Under the pieces are notes generated by a model. It was not told the DNA's origin. It was given only the letters and a program-made list of their open reading frames with translations, and ran no database searches. Positions 1-11,290 of a DNA stretch of 64,000 bases are shown here, in pieces. The stretch lies in assembly GCA_028753945.1 (NCBI GenBank), contig JAPNXP010000011.1, positions 3,472,001 through 3,536,000 of the forward strand, in the 5' to 3' direction. The DNA comes from Hexactinellida sp. DTS-2022 (lineage: Eukaryota; Porifera; Hexactinellida). Position 1 is the first letter of the stretch. Each line of letters begins with the position of its first letter. The translations under genes were made by a program, and so were the position numbers.

Positions 1-2130
1 TAACATAATAAGAAGAAACACATACGTAATTACGTTTCAGTGGGCATAGTTGTATTCAAATTTGAGCCAAATATGGTTCGGTATTAGGGCAACCCACTAC
101 ATTATTTGCTTGAATATATTTTAGAGTTGGGGACCTAATAATGAAGGTAGCACAATGTTTAACTCCTTATTGTGAATAGATAGCCTAATCAGTTAGGCTA
201 GAACTATCAACTCCTAATTTTGCGTTTCTCACTGTTACATGGATGGGAGATATCATATAGTACTGTATTGTGTGTAATTGATTTGAAACATTTGGTGTTT
301 CTTTCAAATTATATTGTATGTTTGAATTGTCTCAAATGTAGATTTCTGAAGATTCTCTTTACCTAACTAAGGGCTCTTGATATCTGTAATCTCTATTCAT
401 CCAAAAGCGAACTTGAATCTATTATCGAAGCAGAGCCTGCAGAGGGTCAGTGTTTAGGCTACTTGAAACGAATGAGGCTGTCGAAGCTGTCTTATAAGTT
501 ATATCCCTTGTTACTAATAATTATACTATTTCGTATTGAAGAAGTAAGTTCCTTATTCGTTTGTAGTTTATACATCGCACATCTATTATTTATTCCAAGG
601 TTGTATTTTGATCAGTCTTTATTTTTTGCTCTTTTGTATATGACATTCAATGCAAGGAGAAAGGTAAGATTTTGGGTGCAAAATTGCATACAAATTTCAA
701 AAAGCTTTAGATTTCTAATTTCTAGTCCTGTGTTTTACTTCCGAATTTGAGTAAATTCTAGCTTTTAATGTGATTGGCTTTATGCATAGCAATTATGACA
801 AATGCAATATAGGCAATACAACATTTCCTTTTAAGGCCGATGGACATGTTTTACCAATTTTCCCTCCCAGCTTCATTAGTTTGAATTGCTCACAAGATTC
901 ACGCATGGTTGACAAGTTATTGATCAGTGGCTTTGGATACGGCATACTTTCTCTCTTATGTTGACCAGATCTCGACTATATTATTTCTCAATTTCAGTAT
1001 TTACCGTATGCAGTGCAATGTGAAGTCAGAGAACGACAAACCTGGCAGCAATTATTTTTGAGGATGATGGGCAATTGGGCATATATAATTGCCCATCTAC
1101 ATGACACAATCTACTCCTCTACTCGCTAACGTGTAATAACATATATTTTCGGTTGTCACTGATTATCCCATCCATAATCAGAGCTCAAATACTAACTTTC
1201 TATTACCGTACTTGAAAATTTAGGAATCTTTTAATTGTGTTGTTTCTTATTCGAAACTCAAGGAAATCTTAGCTATCCCTGAAGCCCCTGACAACTATCT
1301 TCTAGGGCACTTAATTTTTAAAAAAGAAAGTTAACTTGTTCACTGCTGACGCCGTCATAGTAATAACAACCAAATTCAGCATTTCATTCGCCACTTGTCT
1401 GATAGCTGACCACTTTTGTTTTTGGGCAGGGCACGGGTGTACCAGGGCAGTAACTTAACCAATGGTGTTATCTCTGCAGCCAAGGAGAAGCGATTGCATG
1501 AAATGCAGAAATATAATACGATTCCACAAGGTTGCAAGGAGTGGAAATGTTCATATTGTACATACAGTTTATGAGAACTATGTATATCTGATGAAAAATA
1601 CGAGATTTGAGACACAAAACTGCTCCATTATTCAACTGACGCTTTAGAAGATAATTTAAAATGCTAATTGCAGTTTTTTAACATAAAACATGAATAAGCA
1701 TTAGAAATTTAATGTGAATTACTGAAAGGAGGGCTGAGAGGATGCTTTCATAGAACCAAAATTTTCTGCAAGTCTAGATACAGTTTGAGCTCGTCCACAT
1801 ACGCCTAAATATATAAATAGTCAATTTGTATTACGTCGCATCTCTCGATTTTCGCGCCTAGAATGTTTCCTTTAAAATTACGCGCCTGGAGACGCGCCGC
1901 ACCAGCCTGGTTGAAACCCTGGTTGAGAGTGTCCACTTGGGATTCCACTTATATTAATTATTAACATGGCTATCAGTTTAATGAAGAACTTCATCGCCCC
2001 AAAATACATGTCGAGTCTATATAATAATTTCATTTGGAGATCTTTTACACTGTACAGGTTGGAAGGCGATATGTACTCTTGTTAAATTTCATACTAAATG
2101 GCAAGTCAATCACAGTAGTGATCTGGAGCA
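1..2130. other. Gene-free AT-rich DNA
   Basis: I see no convincing coding exon, RNA gene or intact transposon here. The open frames are short, AT-biased and without domain signatures or plausible splice partners. Around 1850-1930 there is a short GC-richer patch of no recognised family. Confidence 0.5.
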
Positions 2131-2517
2131 CAGGGTTGCCGTGGGAATGGAATTTCCGTTCCCATTCCCATCCCATTCCCATAGGAATCCTGTGGGAATC
2201 CCCATGGGAATCCCCATAAGGAATCCTCATGGGTTATTCAAACTGAATAGGGGAGTATAATATATACATAAGAACGAATTTAATTACTAGAGGAGATTCG
2301 TATCAATAGTAATGCCTATATTAATTAAGGATGACCTAATGAAACCATATTCGAATATCCCATGGGGATTCCCACAAGATTCCTATGGGGATTCCCACAG
2401 GATTCCTATGGGGATCCCCATGGGGATCCCCACAGGAGAAAATCTGATTCCCATTCCCATCCCATTCCCATGGGTATGGGGATCCCCATGGGGATTCCCA
2501 TACCCACGGCAACTCTG
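2131..2517. mobile_element. hAT-type MITE with 8-bp TSD
   Basis: A 387-bp non-autonomous element. It opens with CAGGGTTGCCGTGGGA and closes with the inverted end CCCACGGCAACTCTG. It is flanked by a perfect 8-bp direct duplication CTGGAGCA (2123-2130 and 2518-2525), the hallmark of hAT transposases. Both sub-terminal regions are full of GGGAATCCCC and CCCATTCCCAT motifs, which look like repeated transposase-binding sites. It has no coding capacity. Relatives lie at 2908-3040, 9330-9370 and 12344-12463. Confidence 0.85.
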
Positions 2518-2907
2518 CTGGAGCAACGATGTGTTCTCTTCAACCGGGAAAGAACTTCAAGAACATATATTATCTATTATAGAAGTGTCGTTGTATTAAC
2601 TGAATAAATGTTTTTCTCGTGAAATCCGTGAATATAAACTTGACTTTATATGGAGTTGTGAGAAAGTTCTTAACTAAGTGACCATAGATAGTTAATAGGC
2701 AGTTATTAACTTATTACTGCTTATACCTTATTTATGACTTCCTATTCACCAAAAGTAGATTCAAACCGATTACGAATTTACGATATATTGAAGCTAATAC
2801 CATATACGGGGGGGTGTGAAACAGCAACATAACATAAACACTAGTACAAATATTTACCTAAGTCCCTCGGAGGAAATATTGACTATAGAATCGGGCTGGT
2901 TAAAATA

Positions 2908-3040
2908 CAGGGTTACCGTGGGAAGGGAATTTTCATTTTCATTCCCATCCCATTCCCATAGGCTTCCCATTGGCTAAAAATTTCCCATTCCAAACCCATA
3001 TGGGAATTCCCATGGGATTCCCATACCCACGGCAACCCTG
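2908..3040. mobile_element. hAT-type MITE, related to the 2131 element
   Basis: A 133-bp shorter relative of the 2131-2517 element. It begins CAGGGTTACCGTGGGA and ends CCCACGGCAACCCTG, with the same CCCATTCCCAT sub-terminal repeats. No clear 8-bp duplication is visible, so it is probably an older or rearranged copy. Confidence 0.7.
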
Positions 3041-3064
3041 CAGTGGTTATCGACAGTTAAGATT

Positions 3065-3365
3065 CCATATTTACTCGAATAGTAGCCTACCCTGAACAAT
3101 CACCCCCTTAAGAGATTGAAATTAATAATCGCGAATATTTGCTAAATATACCTACATCTAAGTTAGGAACTAGGAAAAATCCTGGAATGAATATTATACA
3201 ACACCATACGTATAAGCACTTGAGGGGAGTTGGTTAACAGGTTAATTAATGGTATTTAACTTGTTTCCTTGAATAGCAATATTAGCTTAACTGAAATAAT
3301 AGCCGCTCTGCATGCAGATGGATAAAAATCAATAGTCGCCTAGGCTACTATTCGAGTAAATACGG
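3065..3365. repeat. TIR element of the CGAATAGTAGCCT family
   Basis: Inverted ends read CCATATTTACTCGAATAGT at the left and ACTATTCGAGTAAATACGG at the right, about 300 bp apart. The inner sequence has no coding potential. The same end motif recurs inside the foldback at 12688-13280 (about 13014-13095), so this is a dispersed non-autonomous family. Confidence 0.6.
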
Positions 3366-3649
3366 TACAGCAAGTAATAACATACGTAGTTTAATTAAAT
3401 TTGGTACAACATATCGTGCATCCAATTTTCTACCACCAGAATGAAGTTTCATGATCGCTTATTGCTGTTTATAACCAAGGCTGTTTTCAGGATCAGGGTA
3501 TTACCACACACCTATAACTTAAGTACTATTTGTTTCCATTTGCAATTAATGTACTTCTAAACTTATTATTATTTTTATTACATCTATGTGGACGCCTCAA
3601 ATCTTAAAACTGTTCACTTCGAAAATTGATATTTAGAGATATATTTATA

Positions 3650-4149
3650 GTCGACTCAGGGGTTTATCTAGAATTTTCGTGGCTGGCACTTTATTATGGA
3701 GGTATAATTTTCCGGCACCCTAGAGGTATTAGCCATAATACATAATCAGTACAATTCAATGATGCGGCATTATTTTAAGGAGCTAAATTGCTACGGTGCA
3801 CAAACAGTTGTTTATCCATGCATTTCTCGACCAGAAAATCTGCCAATACACCCGGCACCTAATTAAGTGCCAACCCGGCACATAAATTGATTCGAAAATC
3901 ACGCACTTTTTGACCACAACTGATGCCTGTCCGCCGGCCAGGCACCTAGATAAACCCCTGAGTCGAATCCACTTAATAGAGTCACCTCGGGACCAGGTTA
4001 CTTTGACCCGATTAAGCGGTGAAATCTATTAACCGAAATATTTCAAGCCAAACTGTCATCCCGCCCGCGCCCTATAAATCCTGCGAAATTTTGACCCCAT
4101 TAAGCGGGAAAATATATTAACCGGTGGCTCTATTAAGCGGAGTCGACTG
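3650..4149. mobile_element. pogo/Tc-type MITE, split by a hAT MITE
   Basis: The ends contain GTCGACT...AGTCGACTG with TA at both outer edges (3648-3649 and 4150-4151). Mirror motifs CTTAATAGAGTCACC and GGTGGCTCTATTAAG lie just inside. The left TIR is interrupted by the hAT MITE 3657-3960, so this element is the older of the two. The lost first bases on the left may be decay. Confidence 0.6.
3657..3960. mobile_element. hAT-type MITE nested in a TA-family MITE
   Basis: A 304-bp element with ends CAGGGGTTTATCTAGA and CTAGATAAACCCCTG. It is flanked by AGTCGACT (3649-3656) and AGTCGAAT (3961-3968), a 7-of-8 match consistent with an ageing 8-bp hAT duplication. It sits inside the left terminal repeat of the 3650-4149 element. 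Confidence 0.75.
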
Positions 4150-4167
4150 TATTTAAGTTGTTACGTG

Positions 4168-4275
4168 CAGTGTAAGTCTGACTATTTGAACTCGTTGGGA
4201 CCGGTCAAACAAGTTCGGAACTATTTATGCAACAACATTGGGACCAGCTTGAATTGTTCCGATAATCAAAGAGTT
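4168..4275. repeat. Fragment of a pogo-like MITE
   Basis: Starts CAGTGTAAGTCTGACTATT and contains GGGACCGGTCAAACAAGTTCGG and a degraded inverted end near TTCCGATAATCAA. These match the CAGTGYAACCTCGATTATCC family that is intact at 57017-57191 and fragmentary at 19555-19672 and 32098-32243. It ends about 215 bp before the CCDC148-like start codon. Confidence 0.45.
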
Positions 4276-4488
4276 CAGTTAATGGATGTAGCACTGTATT
4301 TAGTATATTTGTTAAAAAATTTAATATTTTCCACTAAATATGCTTTTCGATGCTATAATAGAATCTTGTTAATTAATAATCACAATGCCTGTCAAAACTT
4401 TGTGATTTTAGTTTATAAAGGTCCCCTATGGATTCTCAGTAGTTTAGCATTCTGTATAATTAAAGCCAGCTGAGTTGGTTGACTACGG

Positions 4489-6348
4489 ATGTCTGGGGGA
4501 TCAATTGAAGAGCTTTTACGTAAAAATATACTTACAAGCACTGTGGGAATTGGTTGCAGGCCTAACACAGAAAAATATATTTCTTTAGCAAAAGGAAGAC
4601 AAGTAGATTATTCAGCGATAAAACAAGGGATAAGTAATGCAAGGAAAGAAGGGGCTCATTCATTGGGTAAAATAAAAGGAATTAGGAGAATAAATAGTGC
4701 ATTAAAAGAGAAGAGATTGGACAGTCAACATTTTGAGATTTGGGAGAATCAAGCGAAACTGTTGTTAAAAGAATTTACGAAGTTTGAAATTGATTTAGAA
4801 CAATTTTATTTCTTGCTTTTGGAGAGAGACTTAGAGGTTTACAAGCCGTTTGTACAGAATATAAAGTCAAACGAAGAGGTGTTAAAGGGAGAATACAATG
4901 CGTTTATGGATGGCATAATAGATCCAGTGAAACAATTAAGCAAAGATATAAAATTATCAGTTAGTGAACATGCCAAGTGTCAAAAAGCATTTAACAACGA
5001 TCATTCTTCTGCCATGAAGGAAGAGATTTCACGAGTAAACACTCAAAGTACTCAGATATTGAATCTACTAAATGAAGAGTTTGAAAAGGATATGGAATTT
5101 GTTGAAGATATTTGCGATAAATACCATTTGATTGGTGACTATTCCAGTTGTATTTCTCTTAATGAACTGCAAACTATTCCCAGAGAGATTATAATTTTAG
5201 ATTGGCCGAGTGAGTTTTCCATGCTTGAGATAACACAAGAATATCAAGACATCCTAAATAGCTACCTTAATAAATTCCAACATTTGGAGAATAAATATGG
5301 CTCACAAAAAAATAAAGATTTCCCACTTTCCTATTACGATATGGAAAAGGCTAAATTTGTCATGAACCAATATGTTGATCGTTCAATCGCTAACAGGAGG
5401 AGGCTACTTTTGGACAGACTGGAAAAGGAATTCGCATCAACCTGCAAATTTGAATTGGGGAATTTATCGACTTGGCATTTCAGTCTAGAAGCTTATGAGC
5501 ACCAGAAAAAACTATTAATTAAATCGTTTTTCAACAGCAAAACTCAGTTTATTGCTAAAACTATATTACACAATCAAGAAGCATGGACATCCTATCAAGA
5601 AGGCCAAGAAGAGAACTTAGCAAAAGAAAAACGCAAAAAAGAACATCTTGAGTTCTTAACAAAGCTCCGAGATTGGAAAGTGAAGAGATTGGATATCCTA
5701 AGGATGGAGAATGAGCTGGCCCTGAAAGATTCTGAGGAGATGGAGACGAGACGGAGGGAAGAGGAGACAGAAAAGTTAAAGGAAACGAAAGAAAAGAAGG
5801 AAAGAGTGCTGTTATTTCAGAAAGAAAGGAGAATTCGTGAGGAACAGGAGAGAGCAGAAATTCTAATTCAGCTAGAACGTACTAAGAAAGAAGTGGCCAA
5901 TCAAATTCAAAGAGACAGAGAAAAAGTTGACAAAAGACGATCATGTTTGGAAAATAAAATGGAAGCTCGCAAAATGAAAGAATTTGAGTATACAGAATTT
6001 AATTTACGAAAACAAGAATTACAGCAACTAATAACGCAAAAAATTTCTGATCAAGTAGCATGCGATCCCAAGCGTATTTATATTCACACAAAAGCTTACA
6101 ACGCGAAAATTGATTACTCCAAACAAAATCAGGATTTAGAAACACCTCTATTTAAAGTAGACACATTCACCTCTGATGTGGTGACTTCTGACCCGAGAAT
6201 TCGTCTGGAAATGGCGCTAAGAACCGCGGGTCTACACAATACGTTATACGCGAAAGAAGCAATGAAGCGTGTTTCACCAATGAAGCAGCCTAGACCTGAT
6301 CTACAGTCCAGTATATTCCCTATTGAAGAGCGTAACAGTTTGTACTAA
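4489..6348 (+). CDS. CCDC148: Coiled-coil protein, CCDC148-like
   Basis: A single uninterrupted 619-codon frame. The ATG at 4489 is the first after an in-frame TGA at 4480, so this start is reasonable unless an upstream exon is spliced in. Residues 1-130 contain the VDYSAIK block and an LW/IW-type helix. Residues 380-520 are a long charged coiled coil rich in E, K and R. The C-terminus has a DP[KR]RIY block (about residue 534) and a SDPRIRLEMALRTAGLHNT block (about 575). This arrangement and the length (human about 590) recall CCDC148, a poorly understood protein found mainly in animals with cilia; the related CCDC112 shares parts but is shorter. No signal peptide or membrane segment is visible. 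The lack of introns beside multi-exon neighbours could mean an old retrogene or a naturally intronless locus. A hairpin lies 109 bp beyond the stop. Confidence 0.65.
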   Translation: MSGGSIEELLRKNILTSTVGIGCRPNTEKYISLAKGRQVDYSAIKQGISNARKEGAHSLGKIKGIRRINSALKEKRLDSQHFEIWENQAKLLLKEFTKFEIDLEQFYFLLLERDLEVYKPFVQNIKSNEEVLKGEYNAFMDGIIDPVKQLSKDIKLSVSEHAKCQKAFNNDHSSAMKEEISRVNTQSTQILNLLNEEFEKDMEFVEDICDKYHLIGDYSSCISLNELQTIPREIIILDWPSEFSMLEITQEYQDILNSYLNKFQHLENKYGSQKNKDFPLSYYDMEKAKFVMNQYVDRSIANRRRLLLDRLEKEFASTCKFELGNLSTWHFSLEAYEHQKKLLIKSFFNSKTQFIAKTILHNQEAWTSYQEGQEENLAKEKRKKEHLEFLTKLRDWKVKRLDILRMENELALKDSEEMETRRREEETEKLKETKEKKERVLLFQKERRIREEQERAEILIQLERTKKEVANQIQRDREKVDKRRSCLENKMEARKMKEFEYTEFNLRKQELQQLITQKISDQVACDPKRIYIHTKAYNAKIDYSKQNQDLETPLFKVDTFTSDVVTSDPRIRLEMALRTAGLHNTLYAKEAMKRVSPMKQPRPDLQSSIFPIEERNSLY

Positions 6349-6456
6349 TTACCTGTCGATATGGGATAATCGGAATTCTCTCACTTGAATTATTGTACTA
6401 TAACTATTTATACGTAGAACGTGCTGTGCTATTGAACCCCTAAAAAAATACAACCA

Positions 6457-6503
6457 CACAACAAAGGAAATATTGAAAATTTCAACATTCCTCCTTTGTT
6501 GTG
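6457..6503. repeat. Near-perfect 47-bp hairpin
   Basis: The left arm CACAACAAAGGA...TTGAAA pairs with the right arm TTTCAA...TCCTTTGTTGTG, with one mismatch, a 2-nt bulge and almost no loop. It starts 109 bp past the CCDC148-like stop codon, so it may lie in the 3' UTR. It could equally be a relic of a small palindromic transposon. Confidence 0.6.
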
Positions 6504-6783
6504 ATTTTATAATAGATCGAACTGGGTTAAGAGAATTATTTCAAATAGACTAGCTACAGTAGACTCTCGTTAATACGAAGGGTTTAATTCCCCCAGCTTA
6601 TACAAATGCATGCATGTGACTCCAGATAATATGAACACATTTCTACGGTCCCATATGAACGAAAATTTATTGTACGTAATTATATACAACTACTCAAATT
6701 TACATTTGGTATTTTTCTGAGATTTACATTCGGAATTGATATAATCGTAGCTAACAAGAAATATTATTCGCATTCTGTATAGG

Positions 6784-6925
6784 ATGTCACAAGTTAAGAA
6801 TTGGGTCACAGAACCAGACGAAGAAAGAGAAGTAAAGGTAATCCAAAGGATTGAGACTTAATTATTATTCAGTTTTATTTTTCTATAAATTCAAATATTT
6901 CCTTCAGATCGGAAAAGGGGGTTAA
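6784..6925 (+). CDS. Possible two-exon micro-ORF or isolated exon
   Basis: ATG at 6784 opens an 18-codon frame (M-S-Q-V-K-N-W-V...) ending at 6837 directly before GTAATC. A 70-bp AT-rich stretch with TTTTTCT and CCTTCAG follows, and the frame continues from 6908 for five codons to TAA at 6923-6925, giving 23 residues. The first piece is also preceded by TCTGTATAG, so it could be an internal exon of an unseen gene. I recognise no family. Chance is a serious alternative. Confidence 0.18.
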
Positions 6926-8293
6926 GTGCTCTCCCTCTTCGCCCCGTCCCTAACCTGTTCAAAGAGAGTTGTTCCAAATTCGGGTGTAACAAAATACTAA
7001 ATGTGAACGAGATGTCAAATGGGAGTCACTTAGCTTTATAGAATTGTATGAACAGTATGCGTGTAGCCAAGTCTCTTGTCACTATTGGTGTATAGAAGTT
7101 CGAGGGAGTTGGATACAGGCGAGCAGATTGTACAATTTGTTGCAATAAAAATGGAATTCTAAGGATTTTCAATAATTATCATTCTACTATTTTATCATTA
7201 TTTGTTTTCATCATTTGTATTGATGTTCATTCACATTATTGTATTCCTTATTGTTTAATTAAATCCAATGTTATGTGTAGGAGAAATTCCAAAAATTGAT
7301 ATGTAGGACAACGTCAGATACATTTATAGCACAAAATCCATCTACCCTTCTATAATCTCAATTCTTGTATCTCAGTATCTGTAATATTTTGTATATCCAA
7401 TTGAAAGTTAAGACAGAAGAAGGCTATAATTTAGGTCTCTGCAGAGACCTGGACAATGCTGTAATCTTGTAAACGCCTCAGGGACTACTGACATGCCAAA
7501 GGTACTGATTTGTATCGAGAGTCGAGACAAATATCTGCTAAAGAACCCCGATTAAATATTAATCACCTATTATTTTTAGTATTCATTTGTTTAAATTTGA
7601 AGAAAGAATCTTTCTGTCGACCTCCTGATTTTTGTTCAGTCATTATGATAATGTGCGTAATATGTCGCACTCTGAAACGCCTATGTGATTTGTGTTAATT
7701 AATTAATACGTCGTAACCATTGATTCAAAATCCTATTTATGCATTTATTCAACCTTTCTTAAATGATAAAATCCTACGCATTAGTTATAAAAATATCGAA
7801 TTTCTGAAGGCAAGATATATATTTTCAAACCAGATAAGCTATACGGCTCCAGTTAGATATAATTGCTTCACCGGTTCTAATGTCGTCATCTTAACAAATA
7901 ATTCTATCTTTTGACTTAACTTTTTATAAATTGTTGAGACAAAACGTTAAAACTATTGCTAATATCCTACTTTTAATTATACTATAGTCTAGTGAGTCCT
8001 GTTGCGCCAAAATTGTTCCGAGTCAACTGGTCCGGGACCAAATTTGGCCGGCCAAAACTGGTCTGACCGAATACTTTTCTCGCCAAAATTGGTTCGGAAC
8101 AAATTTTTCATGACAGTCCCAGTATTAATACCACGGTCCTTCTTCAACTGTACTACTTCGCAGACAAATTAACTGCAAACACTTTTTGTTATTGTTAGTA
8201 AAGGTGATCTCCCCTCTTATTCGTTTTAAGCATGTTTGAGTTTCATTAAAATTTGACCCCCCTGCATTTTTTTATTCACCTATACTTATGATT
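6926..8293. other. Gene-free intergenic DNA
   Basis: Nothing convincing is coded here. At about 8008-8100 a short degenerate cluster of GCCAAAA and TTGGTCCG-like motifs in both orientations suggests an eroded inverted-repeat element. The rest is AT-rich unique sequence. Confidence 0.4.
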
Positions 8294-8427
8294 CAGGGCC
8301 GTAGCCACCAAAATCAAAGTGGTTAGGTTAATCTGACCAACCTGACCGAGTGGTACCATATTGGGAAAATTCATCAACCAAGGTGGTCAGGTTAATCTGA
8401 CCAACCTGACCAGTGGCTACGGCCCTG
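8294..8427. mobile_element. CAGGGCCGTAGCCAC MITE, 5-bp flanking duplication
   Basis: A 134-bp element with perfect ends CAGGGCCGTAGCCAC and GTGGCTACGGCCCTG. It has two internal copies of GGTTAATCTGACCAACCTGA, one near each end. TGATT flanks it on both sides, which is 5 bp rather than the 8 bp seen for other CAG-ended elements here. Confidence 0.75.
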
Positions 8428-8736
8428 TGATTGGATTAATTTTTAAGTGAATTGTCCTGACAGAGGATGATGAAATCCACCCTTCATTTTGAATCCAATT
8501 AATATAAAACAGCACATAAAATACAAATGTGCAATAAATATTTCAAGTTTCTTGCCGAATAACTCTGGCCAAATTTGATTATAGATTAAATTATTAGAAT
8601 GGGTATCTGATGACTCATTATTGCTCATTTAACCCCCAATTTTTACTGAAATATTTACATTTGGCTATTTAAGGTGTGATACAAATCACCCTTTAATCGT
8701 ATTACTTTAAGATTGGAGTGCATTTCTGCATTTATA

Positions 8737-9070
8737 ACGAGCCCTTTGGTCTCGGTCGCTTCGCGACGGATAACTCAACTGCTACTCAGCATACGTCTTG
8801 TTTACCTTTTCTAACATTTGGAAGTTCGTCTCTATGTTCATTTTGGAATTTCCATTAATTTGTTCACCTATTTTTGGTAAACAACAACAATAAATATTCA
8901 CATTATAAATTTGTAGATGCGAAATTCGAATTCAACATACTTGTTTACCTATTATAAACATTTGGAAGTAGTCTTTACTCAATTATAAATGTTGTTTCCT
9001 TTCCCCCCATATCTTTAATGCAATCCGGACAAATAAACAAACAAACAAACAAACACACAACAATCGAGTT
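8737..9070 (+). repeat. GC-hairpin head / AAAC-tail repeat family, copy 1
   Basis: Begins with a GC-rich module containing GAGCCC..GGTCTCGG and TCGCTTCGCGACGGAT. A diverged AT-rich unit with CAGCATAC..CTTGTTTACC and TAAACAACAACAATAAATATTCA follows, and then repeats. It ends with AATCCGGACAAA, an (AAAC)n run and ACAACAATCGAG. Copies with the same layout are at 23818-24500 (+) and 43240-43860 (-). The simple tail suggests spread by retroposition, but no coding region is present. Confidence 0.65.
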
Positions 9071-9774
9071 TTAATAATAGTTTAGATATATTTCAGTTTG
9101 ACTAGTACTGATAATATCTTTTGCTATCTTCAATCATATAAAACCCAACTAAGATACAGATATAGTGAAGAAGTTGTGTATTCTGCAAATAAAGGACTAT
9201 CACATAAACATTAAGTTTATATTTTTATTGATATTATTTTAGTTTGTTTTAAAAGAGTTCTGGTTGAAGATGTTGCCAAGTTGTCAGGGTTCAGCAGGGA
9301 AGTTGTGTTGGTAAGTATAGTGTAGATAATAAGGTTGTCGTGGGAAGGGAATTTTCATTCCCATTCGTATATACGGTATATTTGTTTCACCTCTAGTGAA
9401 GTGTTACGGCGGGAATATCTACTTACAACCTGTCTACAATGTGTACAGTTTTATGGGTATATAAATCATTAATTATCAATAAATTGTATAATTTCGAACA
9501 GATAGAGGTGGTACAGCTAAGCTGGCCATCCTGAAAGTGGTACGGCGACGCCGGACCGGCCGGACCAGCCGTACCGGGTAGGCCGCCCCTGCCCACAACA
9601 ATCGAGTTTTAATATTATTGATTTATCAGCATTTCCCAATACTATATATTATAGAAATTGATGAAACATTACATACCCAAGATAATAAATCGTAATCCGA
9701 TGATAATACTATTCACTACAATAGACTTAAGGAGGTGATCAAGGAAGTGATCAGCGCATCCATTAACTATTGAT

Positions 9775-10957
9775 CATCATCATCTTGAATCTCTATCGCA
9801 GTGCCATCAAGTACATCCATACTGGTAACCAAAATGGCTCTTTCTGGTGAGTTACTACTAGAGCAAATTGAAGTGTAGAGTTCAATATATTTCGATGCAT
9901 ACTTTATGTAAACCAGGGCGGTTAACTTTCCTGGGTCTAAACGTCGACGTAGCTTGGTTAAAATAAGTCCAGATCACTAAATATACGCTCAATAGTTGCA
10001 AAAGATGCAGGAACACTTAACAAAATTATTTCCGCACGCCGTAATAGAATAAAATCAGTAGCTTTCCAGAATTATTGTAAATCTAGTGTGGGACGCAGGG
10101 GCGTCCTGGCCGGGGGGGCCCATCGGGGAACTTTCCGTGCTTTTGTACTAATAGAATAGCTTGATAAGGGCCCCCAAGGGGGCCCTTATCAAACTAGGAG
10201 CCCAAATTGGAATCACCAAGGGGGGCCCAGCGGGGATTCCCCGCTGGCTTGTATGGCCAGGACGACGCTGAAGTTCAAACCGTTTAAATTCTGCACACAA
10301 TAGGACACCCGTATCGCTCCCATTTTCATTTGTATTAGGAGGGTAATCATTTGAATCAAATAGGTGTCGAATGAATCTACAGATTGGGGTTTTCCCAATT
10401 TTATTGAATTTATTGTTTTTGATTTGACATCAGGTATTTCGGATAGACAACTTATTATAATTTATATCTCATTCCTGACTACTGAATCAAAATCGCTAGC
10501 CTCTTTCAGACAGCTTTGCTTAAATGAAGTTATGTTTTCTCTTGAAAGTTTGCATCCTTTCTATAGAATCAATTAAACCTCTAATCTTACATCGAAAATT
10601 TATACCAGTGAGAAAAGCAGCTGCCTTTGAGAACGCGCTTCCACAATAAGCCCACAATTTATTCTCCATTATATATCTCAAATGCGCTGCGGTTTTCTTA
10701 GAAAGACTAAGCGTGTTATCGAAACCCATTTCTTTTCTGAACAAAAATGATAGATGTGCAGTTGGGTCGTTAACCTTCAATTTATGCAGAATTTTTTTCA
10801 CATCAGCCATAATCTCCAATGCTGCTTTGCATAAATGCACCGGAGGCAAATTTTCCAAAATATCTAGTTGATCACTAAGTTGATAATGAGTATAGTTTTT
10901 CACAGCAGCATTAATTGCAGCCTGTGCAGATTGCATTTTCTTTGGAGGCACTATCAA
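9775..10957 (-). pseudogene. Decayed hAT transposase
   Basis: Two separated pieces read on the minus strand. At 10520-10957 an open frame of up to 145 codons carries helical sequence of the kind found in the middle of hAT transposases. At 9775-10100 is the hAT C-terminal dimerisation signature: a leucine-rich block with VPASFATIERIFSDLDL, then in a shifted frame LTKLRRRLDPGKLTALVYIK. A frameshift separates the two parts of the signature, and a TAA interrupts the first frame. An unrelated MITE (10096-10270) lies between the pieces. It is dead as an autonomous transposase, though a relative could have mobilised the hAT MITEs here. The tail match is the stronger part; the 10520-10957 piece is less sure. 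Confidence 0.55.
10096..10270. mobile_element. CAGGGGCGTCCTGGCC MITE in the hAT relic
   Basis: The left end CAGGGGCGTCCTGGCC mirrors the right end GGCCAGGACGACGCTG. The interior carries a strong palindrome of GATAAGGGCCCCC and GGGGGCCCTTATC plus GGGGATTCCCCG. No duplication of the target is clear. A related fragment with GGCCAGCACGCCCCTG lies near 55680-55800. Confidence 0.6.
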
Positions 10958-11077
10958 TTACCCAACCAGTAGGCAGTAACAAAAGATAGTGCCACCAAAG
11001 GGAAATACGTCGGCACAGGCTGCAATTTTGGATTTTATATACTTGTCTACATAGTTAACACTATGCTTTATTGTAGT

Positions 11078-11290
11078 ACTAGCGCGCTTCGCTTGCTAGG
11101 TCGCTTCGCGGCAAAACACAACCACACACCACCCGCATCGCGGTTGGTGTGTGGTTTAAAGCAAAATAGTCAAATTTAACAATGTGAAATTTTAAAGACT
11201 ACGTCATCCTGCGATAATGGGTAAGCTTATTGGCAATCTGGTGTGACCAACGTATCCGCATTATAAATGTGCATGTTCTATTAAATTTTC
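11078..11290. repeat. GC-hairpin dispersed repeat, copy A
   Basis: Contains GCGCTTCGCTTGCTA, TCGCTTCGCGGC and a hairpin made from CACACACCA and TGGTGTGTG. These are followed by TTTAACAATGTGAAATTTTA and TGGTGTGACCAACGT. The same order recurs at 23360-23610, so this is a dispersed family rather than a local oddity. No open frame is present. Confidence 0.6.

Noticed and set aside
2034-2607. Overlapping 60-95 codon frames rich in IPMG/GDSH repeats
   Set aside because: They arise from the GGGAATCCCC repeats of the hAT MITE read in several frames.
9030-9070. CRISPR-like regular repeats (AAAC runs here and at 24470)
   Set aside because: These are simple 4-bp microsatellite tails without spacers, in a eukaryotic genome.
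10520-10957. Functional host gene of 145 codons
   Set aside because: It lies directly beside the frameshifted hAT dimerisation tail in the same orientation and has no start context, so it is treated as part of a dead transposase.
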